Shown: piece after piece, positions 6,026-11,940 of the stretch
How the letters are laid out: every line of letters starts with the position of its first letter
How positions within the stretch are numbered: the first letter of the stretch is position 1
NCBI GenBank assembly: GCA_900557655.1
Contig: USTX01000007.1
Span: 1 to 11,940, forward strand
Reading direction: 5' to 3'
DNA length: 11,940 nt
Source: an uncultured Eubacteriales bacterium
GTDB taxonomy: Bacteria; Bacillota; Clostridia; Christensenellales; UBA1242
Position numbers and translations under genes: made by a program
Notes under the pieces: generated by a model
Seen by the model: the letters and a program-made list of their open reading frames with translations, nothing else
Database searches by the model: none
What the model was told of the DNA's origin: nothing

Positions 6026-7057
6026 TTACATCTTTGTCCCGAATTGTTTTAAAAGTTTAACACGCCCAGCGTTAAGGTGGCGAATATCGCCAAGCCCGCT
6101 TCTAAGCATAACAAGCCTATCCGCGCCCAAACCAAACGCAAAGCCTGAATACTGGTCAGGGTCAATGCCCGCATTTTTTAACACGTTAGGGTGAATCATC
6201 CCGCATGGACAAAGCTCTATCCAGCCGCTTTGGCCACAGCTTGCACACCCCTTACCGCCACAGAACGGGCAACTTGCGTCAAGCTCAAACGATGGCTCCG
6301 TAAACGGAAAGAACCCTGGGCGCAATCTAACTTTGATGTCTTTTTTAAACACGCCCTTTAACATCTCTTTCATAAAGTAGATCAGGTTAGAAACGCTCAC
6401 CTCGCGGTCAACAACAATGCCCTCCATTTGAAAGAAGGTGTTTTCGTGCCCCGCATCAAGGCTTTCGTTTCTAAAACACCTCCCTGGGAAGATGGCTCTG
6501 CAATGTGGGCCATACTTTTTAAGGATGCGGTTCTGCGCCGCGCTGGTATGCGTTTTTAAAACTTGACCATTATCAAGCCAAAATGTGTCTTGCATATCGC
6601 GGGCTGGGTGCGTTGCTGGCACGTTTACCGCGTCAAAGTTGTTATACTCGGTTTCAATCTCAAACCCGTCTTCAATAACAAAGCCCATCGAAACGAACAC
6701 GTCTTCAACCTCTTTTAATACAAGAGTGCGTGGGTGCAGCGACCCTGTGCAAGTGTCAACCGGCAGGGTAAAGTCAATCGGCTTCGCATTTTCCATCTCT
6801 TGCTCTATCGCCTTGTCTTCAAGCACCTTCTTGCGCTCTGCAATGCCCTCGGTTACCTTAACTTTAAGGCTGTTGATTAGCATACCAAGTTCTTTCTTCT
6901 CCCCAGCCGCCACCGTTTTAAAGTTCTCCATCAAGGCTGCAATCTGCCCCTTTTTTCCAAGAAAATCAAGGCGCAAGTCTTCAAGCGCGCGTGCGTCACG
7001 AATCTCGCCGATTTTGTTTTTAAAACTTTCGCCTATCTGTTTGATTTTGTCTTTCAT
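6026..7057 (-). CDS. pheS: Phenylalanine-tRNA ligase alpha subunit
   Basis: 343 residues from the chosen start. It is the catalytic subunit, a class II synthetase that makes Phe-AMP and transfers Phe to tRNA-Phe. An N-terminal coiled-coil region (about 1-90) precedes the catalytic domain: NVPATHPARDMQDTFW, then THTSAAQ, then motif 2 around FRNESLDAGHENTFFQMEG, then PGFFPFTEPSFELD, a four-cysteine cluster (Cys-x2-Cys-x4-Cys-x2-Cys) also seen in other Gram-positive PheS, and motif 3 GFAFGLGADRLVML. The frame is open 20 codons further up to 7117, but that stretch is the T-box terminator region, and AAGGAG sits 6 bases before the ATG at 7057, so the shorter form is right. It is controlled by the T-box leader. 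Confidence 0.97.
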   Translation of the reverse strand: MKDKIKQIGESFKNKIGEIRDARALEDLRLDFLGKKGQIAALMENFKTVAAGEKKELGMLINSLKVKVTEGIAERKKVLEDKAIEQEMENAKPIDFTLPVDTCTGSLHPRTLVLKEVEDVFVSMGFVIEDGFEIETEYNNFDAVNVPATHPARDMQDTFWLDNGQVLKTHTSAAQNRILKKYGPHCRAIFPGRCFRNESLDAGHENTFFQMEGIVVDREVSVSNLIYFMKEMLKGVFKKDIKVRLRPGFFPFTEPSFELDASCPFCGGKGCASCGQSGWIELCPCGMIHPNVLKNAGIDPDQYSGFAFGLGADRLVMLRSGLGDIRHLNAGRVKLLKQFGTKM

Positions 7058-7072
7058 AGCTTTCTCCTTAAA

Positions 7073-7102
7073 CAAAAAAACCACGCCCGTTTTAGGACGC
7101 GG
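7073..7102 (-). terminator. Intrinsic terminator of the T-box
   Basis: CCGCGTCC (7102 to 7095) pairs with GGGCGTGG (7088 to 7081) using two G-U pairs and a 6-base loop, followed by seven U. Its 5' arm lies just after the T-box sequence and would be held in the antiterminator when uncharged tRNA binds. Confidence 0.85.
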
Positions 7103-7301
7103 TTTGCGTGTTACCACCTAAATTCACAAGTAAAACTTGCCTCATTACATTTTTACGGTTTTGTCCGTCTTGATTTTAGTCAAGCAACTCGGGCTTAGAA
7201 ATTCAACTTATGCGTTGCCTTAGCCGGGGTCTCAGCCACGCCCCAACCTCTCTTAAAGGTCACACAACTCTACTAATTCGCCGTCACAGTTTTTCTATGT
7301 T
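7073..7301 (-). promoter_or_regulatory. T-box leader sensing uncharged tRNA-Phe
   Basis: A transcribed leader upstream of pheS in the same direction. In order: an AGTAGAG stretch (about 7275 to 7269), the stem I AGAGAGG (7254 to 7248) and GGCTGAGACCCC blocks, the specifier loop GAA-T-TTC-T with the Phe codon TTC at 7200-7198, and the T-box sequence TTTAGGTGGTAACACGC (7121 to 7105). The bulge UGGU can pair with the ACCA-3' end of tRNA-Phe, whose discriminator is usually A. A terminator overlaps the end. Known behaviour: uncharged tRNA stabilises the antiterminator, so pheST is read when phenylalanine is short. Spacing, specifier and the downstream gene all agree. Confidence 0.93.
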
Positions 7302-7307
7302 TATTTG

Positions 7308-7336
7308 ATTATAAAATTAATTGCCCGCTTTGTCAA
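7308..7336 (-). promoter_or_regulatory. Perfect-consensus sigma-A promoter of the T-box-pheST operon
   Basis: TTGACA (7336 to 7331), exactly 17 bases, TATAAT (7313 to 7308). The expected start near 7301 gives a leader of about 245 bases before pheS. Such a strong promoter fits an operon limited by attenuation. Confidence 0.9.
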
Positions 7337-7384
7337 CCTTTTTTGCCTACATATTGCATCTTTACACTTTGCTGATTATTATCA

Positions 7385-7684
7385 CTATTTAGTGCTTACT
7401 TTTACGTGGTTTTTACACTTGCTTGAATAGCGATACAAAACCACCTTTCTGCCGATTGCCTGCACTGGCTCCGCACCCAAAACGCTTGCAAGTTCGCCAA
7501 TAATCTGTTTTGCCTCAATGTCACAGTTTTGTAAAATGGCAATTTTAACCAGTTCGTGACTGTCAAGGTTCATACCAATCTGGCCAAGCACGGTCTCAGT
7601 TATCCCATTTTGCCCTACATATACGCTCGCGTCAAGCGTATTCGCCTGCGCACGAAGCATGGCACGTTGTTTACTTGTTAACAC
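7385..7684 (-). CDS. yhbY: YhbY-family ribosome-assembly RNA-binding protein (CRM domain)
   Basis: 99 residues, normal for YhbY. A single CRS1/YhbY (CRM) RNA-binding domain fills it: LTSKQRAMLRAQA at the start, VYVGQNGITE with the GxxG loop (Gly24-Gln-Asn-Gly27), HELVKI and LQNC in the centre, and VQAIGRKVVLYR near the end. The family associates with pre-50S ribosome particles. The start is GTG at 7684 with AAGGAG 9 bases upstream. The first 14 bases overlap the end of the preceding unknown gene, so translation is probably coupled. Four in-frame stop codons in a row (TAG TGA TAA TAA) close it. obgE, another 50S-assembly factor, lies a little upstream, as in many Firmicutes. Confidence 0.92.
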   Translation of the reverse strand: MLTSKQRAMLRAQANTLDASVYVGQNGITETVLGQIGMNLDSHELVKIAILQNCDIEAKQIIGELASVLGAEPVQAIGRKVVLYRYSSKCKNHVKVSTK

Positions 7685-8201
7685 TTTCTTTCTCTCCTTT
7701 TTTCAGCTGGTCAAGGTCAAAAGCCACGCTTGCAACCTCTTCATAAAACATCCTAGCGTTTGTCTTTCTGTCAAGGTCACGATAAAGCCTTTGCGTCTTA
7801 CGTGGGCCAAAAACCGAGCAAATCGTGCGGTCAGACCTACGCAACGCCGCCGGCCCACACGTATCTATCCAATACGCCATATCCCTTTCGTTAATACGTC
7901 CACCAACCGCAAAACGCGAATAGTCATTCTCTTTCTGCGCACGAAGCAAAGCATTGCGCTCATTGCTCATAATGGCAATATACCCTTCAAGCGCATCACT
8001 CTGCCACTCTTCGCCCTCGTTAAACATAATATCCATCTCAAAGTCGTCACTATGCCTTTTCGTTACCGCATCGCCCGCCCTAAGCAAGCTGTCTTCGCTA
8101 ACCTCAAAAATGCCGCGATTACCCAAACACAAAAGCGTATAACACACCAAATCGTGCTCCGTAACAAGTGTTTTTCCATCCCTTAAAATATCATTAACCA
8201 T
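7671..8201 (-). CDS. Conserved-looking protein of unknown function, coupled to yhbY
   Basis: 176 residues; I do not recognise it. It is soluble, mixed alpha/beta in character, acidic in the first two thirds and with a basic, Arg-rich stretch near RRSDRT...GPRKTQRLYRDLDRK. No signal peptide or membrane segment is visible. The frame is open to an ATG at 8288, but that codon lies inside the -35 box of the promoter. AGGAGG is 7 bases before the ATG at 8201, so this shorter start is chosen. Its last 14 bases overlap yhbY, so it heads a two-gene operon. The partner, and obgE upstream, hint at a link to translation or ribosome assembly, by context only. Confidence 0.8.
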   Translation of the reverse strand: MVNDILRDGKTLVTEHDLVCYTLLCLGNRGIFEVSEDSLLRAGDAVTKRHSDDFEMDIMFNEGEEWQSDALEGYIAIMSNERNALLRAQKENDYSRFAVGGRINERDMAYWIDTCGPAALRRSDRTICSVFGPRKTQRLYRDLDRKTNARMFYEEVASVAFDLDQLKKGEKESVNK

Positions 8202-8259
8202 ACTCACACCTCCTTTACCGATTAATAAAATATAAACTACTTTAATATTGAGTAAAGAA

Positions 8260-8288
8260 ATTTTACCACCATTCCGCCACTTTGTCAA
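8260..8288 (-). promoter_or_regulatory. Sigma-A promoter of the unknown gene-yhbY operon
   Basis: TTGACA (8288 to 8283), 17 bases, TAAAAT (8265 to 8260). Start expected near 8253, leaving an A/T-rich leader of about 50 bases. The first 12 bases, TTGACAAAGYGG, are shared with the T-box promoter. Confidence 0.8.
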
Positions 8289-8318
8289 TACCCAAATTAA
8301 CCCCCGCCCCTTGACTCA

Positions 8319-8424
8319 TCACAATAGCAACAATAATCTCAGCCGTATTTAAACTTTAACGGCAAGATTACCAACTGTTGTTCGCAATGGCAATAATACT
8401 CCTATCCACATTTAAACTTTAAAC
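8319..8424. repeat. Imperfect direct repeat in the obgE downstream gap
   Basis: A block of about 40 bases at 8319-8358 recurs imperfectly at 8382-8424. Both begin TCRCAATRGCAA, contain an ATAAT/CTC stretch and end in ATTTAAACTTTA. Small gaps are needed to align them. The 219-base interval 8289-8507 holds this repeat, the heptamer array and the obgE terminator, but no gene that I can support. Confidence 0.4.
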
Positions 8425-8452
8425 TTTCAACTTTAAACTTTCAACTTTAAAA
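8411..8452. repeat. Heptanucleotide tandem repeat, six units
   Basis: Units of TTTAAAC or TTTCAAC run without a break at 8411, 8418, 8425, 8432 and 8439, with a last unit TTTAAAA at 8446. The two forms partly alternate. It lies just downstream of the obgE terminator and looks like a replication-slippage array. Confidence 0.8.
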
Positions 8453-8454
8453 AT

Positions 8455-8490
8455 AAAAAAGCTCTCCCTTAATTAACGGGATAGCCTTTT
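8455..8490 (-). terminator. Intrinsic terminator after obgE
   Basis: On the minus strand GCTATCCC (8485 to 8478) pairs with GGGAGAGC (8468 to 8461) with one mismatch. The stem is extended by a G-U and A-U pairs, the loop is 9 bases, and six U follow. The plus strand also ends in a short U-run, so it could act both ways. Confidence 0.8.
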
Positions 8491-8507
8491 ATCAATCGTA
8501 TGTAGTT

Positions 8508-9785
<1,278 letters not shown>

Positions 9786-9819
9786 TTACCCTTCTTAATT
9801 ATTAACAATTCTTCCCAGC

Positions 9820-10473
9820 CTAAACCCGCCACGCGCCTTGCTTTTGCTCTGCGAACTTACAAAATTGCCTTAGTTTACACTCGCTGCATTTTGGGTTGCG
9901 CGCATGACACACATACCGCCCGTGCAGCACCAGTGCCAGGTGCATTTTTGACCAGTCTTTTTTGGGGATGACGTTTTCAAGGTCAACTTGCACCAGTTTA
10001 ACATTTTTGCCATTTGAAAGCCCAAGCCTGTGGCTAAGCCTAAAAACGTGCGTATCAACTGCAATCGCGGGCATATTAAACGCCGTTGCCAAAACAACGT
10101 TGGCTGTTTTTTCTCCTCCCCCCGCAAGCGACTTTAAGCCCTCTTTATTATCCGGAACAACGCCGCCAAATCGCGCCACTAAATCGCGCGCACACGCAAT
10201 GATATTCTTGGCCTTGTTTTTATAAAATCCGCACGAATAAATGTACTTTTCAAGTTCCGCGTTACTAAGCGCAGCAAACTCTTGCGGCGTGTTAAACTTT
10301 CTGAAAAGAACTTTCGTTACCTCATTTACGCGCTTGTCAGTACACTGTGCGGACAAAATAACGGCCACCAACAACTCAAAATTAGAACTATATTCAAGTT
10401 CGCATTCGGCGTTTTTATACTCGCTGCCAAGCGCGTTTAATAGGCTAATTATTCGTTCTTTTTCTGTATTCAT
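9820..10473 (-). CDS. nth: Endonuclease III (DNA glycosylase/AP lyase)
   Basis: 217 residues, normal for Nth. It removes oxidised pyrimidines from DNA and cuts the abasic strand in base excision repair. The catalytic Lys122 and Asp140 (AVDTHVFR) are in place. The [4Fe-4S] cluster ligands Cys189-x6-Cys196-x2-Cys199-x5-Cys205 are intact. The helix-hairpin-helix loop reads Leu-Ala-Gly-Gly-Gly-Glu-Lys-Thr where most members have Leu-Pro-Gly-Val-Gly-Arg-Lys-Thr, so three of eight residues differ. The first 29 bases overlap the end of the HTH-protein gene upstream, and no clear ribosome binding site precedes the ATG, suggesting coupled translation. obgE follows. Confidence 0.96.
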   Translation of the reverse strand: MNTEKERIISLLNALGSEYKNAECELEYSSNFELLVAVILSAQCTDKRVNEVTKVLFRKFNTPQEFAALSNAELEKYIYSCGFYKNKAKNIIACARDLVARFGGVVPDNKEGLKSLAGGGEKTANVVLATAFNMPAIAVDTHVFRLSHRLGLSNGKNVKLVQVDLENVIPKKDWSKMHLALVLHGRYVCHARNPKCSECKLRQFCKFAEQKQGAWRV

Positions 10474-10846
10474 AAAACAACACCATCATTGATTTAAACG
10501 TCGCCGCATCTTCAAAGCTTTTTACATTTAGCCCCGTAAGCCTGTGCACTTTATCTAAGCGATACAAAAGGGTGTTTCGGTGCAAAAACGAAACGCGACT
10601 GGTCTCACTAACGTTTAGATTGTTTTTAAAAAGCTCCAAAACGCTTGAAACCAGTTCAGGCTCGCTTAACACCTTTAAAAAGCCCGACGGAATCTGCTCG
10701 CGATAAAGAAGCAAAATCTCCTCATCACCAAGCGCCGCCAAATCTTTAAGCAAAAAAACATTGCTTTTGGTTTTCATCTCGCTTTCAATAAGCTTAACCG
10801 TTTCATCGTCTAAACTAAACATTTGCCCCCCACGTGCGTCTAACAT
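10445..10846 (-). CDS. Small PucR/CdaR-type helix-turn-helix protein
   Basis: 133 residues from the chosen start. The C-terminal half (about residues 65-125) matches the PucR-type HTH: NVSETSR, then FLHRNTLLYRLDKVHRLTGLNVKSFED. These domains usually end proteins of 300-500 residues that carry a sensor or GGDEF-like part. Here only about 60 residues precede it, with a LLYREQIPSGFL segment that may be a remnant. It is a likely DNA-binding regulator, with unknown signal and targets. Two ATGs compete: the one at 10852 touches the ribosome binding site AAGGGGAG, and the one at 10846 is 6 bases from it and is preferred. It overlaps nth by 29 bases, so it is cotranscribed with nth and obgE. Confidence 0.8.
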   Translation of the reverse strand: MLDARGGQMFSLDDETVKLIESEMKTKSNVFLLKDLAALGDEEILLLYREQIPSGFLKVLSEPELVSSVLELFKNNLNVSETSRVSFLHRNTLLYRLDKVHRLTGLNVKSFEDAATFKSMMVLFYEYRKRTNN

Positions 10847-10867
10847 ACCCATCTCCCCTTTGTATAT

Positions 10868-10896
10868 ATTCTAACAAAAATATATCCAAAAAACAA
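10868..10896 (-). promoter_or_regulatory. Candidate promoter of the HTH-nth-obgE cluster
   Basis: TTGTTT (10896 to 10891), 17 bases, TAGAAT (10873 to 10868). The -10 matches 5 of 6 and the -35 is weaker. The surroundings are very A/T-rich, so chance matches are likely. Confidence 0.4.
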
Positions 10897-11148
10897 GCAG
10901 TTTTCTTTTTTTGTTACATTTGTTTTTTGTTAGTTTTTAAATGGCGTAATTTTTTTTAACTAAATCAGCAACAAAAATGCCTCTTGTTTTTTACCTTTTC
11001 AATTTTTACAACCTTTTTTAATTTTCTGCATTTTTGAGGTTAAATTTTAAAATTTTGCCATAATTTTTGCATTTTTACTTCAATTTTGCGTTTTTTAATT
11101 GTTTCAGAACAAGAATGTGTGCATGGATATTCCCAAAATATTAATACC
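10897..11148. other. A/T-rich noncoding interval with phased T-tracts
   Basis: No open frame or RNA gene is supported here. The plus strand carries runs of four to eight T at about 10989, 10997, 11005, 11016, 11023, 11033, 11046, 11054, 11065, 11074, 11084 and 11093, spaced on average about one helical turn. TGCATTTTT occurs twice (11027-11035 and 11068-11076). This may be intrinsically curved DNA upstream of the HTH-nth-obgE cluster. Confidence 0.45.
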
Positions 11149-11814
11149 TTATTTTTTATTTATCTCAACAATTTTTCTGTTTTCAATCATTAATATTTTA
11201 TCAAATTTTGTTTTCAAATTTAATGCCGATGTTGAGGCGATACCCACCGCGCTTTCATTTAAATTTAAACAAACACTATCTAAAAGGTTGCAAATTTTAT
11301 CCTGACTTGCTTTGGTAGGTGCATTCAAAAACAAGTCATCAATCAAAATTAAATCGGGCTTTTTTATAAGCGCACGCAAAAACGCCACCTTTTGTTTGTT
11401 GGTATTGTTAAGTTTTTTAACCTTTATATTTTGGTCAAAATCACAGTCAAGCGTTTTAAGCAGGTTATCAAAATCGGCATCAGTTAACCTTGCGCCGCAA
11501 ACCTTGGCCGCATAAAGCAGGTTGTTTTTAACGCTTTTATTTTCAAACAAAACTGGCGCGCTTGGTATAAATGAAACGCTAAACCCGCGCACAACCTCTC
11601 TGTCCATCTCGCCAAAAACAAACCCGCAAAAATCTTTTCTAAGCCCACACAAAATTTCAAGCAGCGTGGTTTTGCCCGCCCCAATCGGCGCAACAAGATT
11701 AACCCGCTCGCCCCGATTAATTGTAATCTGCGCAGCCGCAAAAATCGCCTCACCCTTAAAATGTGCATAGTCAAACTTTAAATCAATTAACTCGTTTTTA
11801 CAATCTGTGTCCAT
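11149..11814 (-). CDS. Degenerate ABC-type ATP-binding protein
   Basis: 221 residues with the order and length of an ABC-transporter nucleotide-binding domain. Nearly every catalytic motif is altered. Walker A is Ala42-Pro-Ile-Gly-Ala-Gly-Lys-Thr49 (first Gly lost, Lys kept). The Q-loop Gln is Ser85. The LSGGQ signature is LNNTN (135-139). Walker B LILID ends in Asp159, but the following catalytic Glu is Asp160. The H-loop His is missing (IASTSAL, 192-198). Nucleotide binding is possible; normal hydrolysis is doubtful. The surrounding hydrophobic core (TLLEILCGL, KVAFLRALIKKPDLILIDD) is well kept, so it is not random decay. No permease gene is adjacent in the window. GGAG lies 11 bases before the ATG, a weak site. 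Confidence 0.8.
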   Translation of the reverse strand: MDTDCKNELIDLKFDYAHFKGEAIFAAAQITINRGERVNLVAPIGAGKTTLLEILCGLRKDFCGFVFGEMDREVVRGFSVSFIPSAPVLFENKSVKNNLLYAAKVCGARLTDADFDNLLKTLDCDFDQNIKVKKLNNTNKQKVAFLRALIKKPDLILIDDLFLNAPTKASQDKICNLLDSVCLNLNESAVGIASTSALNLKTKFDKILMIENRKIVEINKK

Positions 11815-11888
11815 CTCACATCATTCTCCATTCTTTTTAATCAATGTTTTATTTGCAACCCACACCCTGTGTCAGCATATATTTTACT

Positions 11889-11940
11889 ATGAAACTTAAA
11901 CATAAATCAAGGTTATTTTCGCTTATGTTTTTATTTTTGT
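11889..11940 (+). CDS. Start of a gene cut by the right edge; N-terminal signal or membrane segment
   Basis: An ATG at 11889 opens Met-Lys-Leu-Lys-His-Lys-Ser-Arg followed by Leu-Phe-Ser-Leu-Met-Phe-Leu-Phe-Leu, a positively charged then hydrophobic start typical of a signal peptide or first membrane helix. It stays open to the window end (17 codons) and is divergent from the ABC-like gene. No ribosome binding site is clear. The 74-base gap contains TATATT (about 11878) as a possible -10. Confidence 0.4.
   Translation, partial: MKLKHKSRLFSLMFLFL

Noticed and set aside
7058..7117. A longer PheS starting at 7117
   Set aside because: The extra 20 codons coincide with the T-box terminator hairpin and U-run. 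The ATG at 7057 has an ideal ribosome binding site and the family's normal N-terminus.
8202..8288. A longer form of the unknown protein starting at 8288
   Set aside because: The ATG at 8288 lies in the -35 box of a strong promoter, so it would not be transcribed from it.
8341..8405. A 20-residue open frame on the minus strand between obgE and the next promoter
   Set aside because: It has no supported ribosome binding site, lies beyond the obgE terminator and falls within repeats.

Overview
The window looks like chromosomal DNA of a low-to-moderate-GC Bacillota (Firmicutes), most likely an uncultured clostridial lineage. The grounds are a T-box leader ahead of pheST, strong AAGGAG-type ribosome binding sites about 6-9 bases before starts, near-perfect sigma-A promoters, and a tsaE-tsaB-rimI cluster. 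There is no sign of a phage, plasmid or CRISPR array. Most genes are housekeeping and lie on the minus strand. The plus strand is visibly C-rich and the minus strand G-rich, so the minus strand is probably the leading strand.

Reading in the direction of transcription (right to left): at 11149-11814 there is an ABC-type ATPase whose core motifs are nearly all altered, divergent from a gene cut off by the right edge. After an AT-rich gap with phased T-tracts comes a cluster at 10846-8508: a small PucR/CdaR-type helix-turn-helix protein overlapping nth (endonuclease III), followed by obgE (ribosome-assembly GTPase) and a strong terminator. A consensus promoter then drives an unrecognised 176-residue protein coupled by overlap to yhbY. 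Next, a perfect-consensus promoter and a T-box leader (specifier UUC, Phe) control pheS and pheT.

On the plus strand, 2734-3582 encodes an unknown four-helix membrane protein with very few glycines. It shares an interleaved divergent promoter region with a DeoC-like aldolase that lacks the Schiff-base lysine. Downstream of that gene lie tsaE, tsaB and rimI. TsaE and TsaB belong to tRNA t6A synthesis, and RimI is the acetyltransferase usually encoded with them. A further gene appears to start at the extreme left edge.

The most unusual structure is at 62-221. Three extra copies of the last codons of rimI, each ending in its own stop, lie in tandem after the gene. The two best-preserved copies differ only at synonymous third positions. 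A similar single displaced tail follows tsaE. This suggests repeated replacement of gene 3' ends, with old tails left behind. Other points of interest are the non-canonical DeoC, the degenerate ABC protein and the membrane protein with a possible Mrr-like domain.
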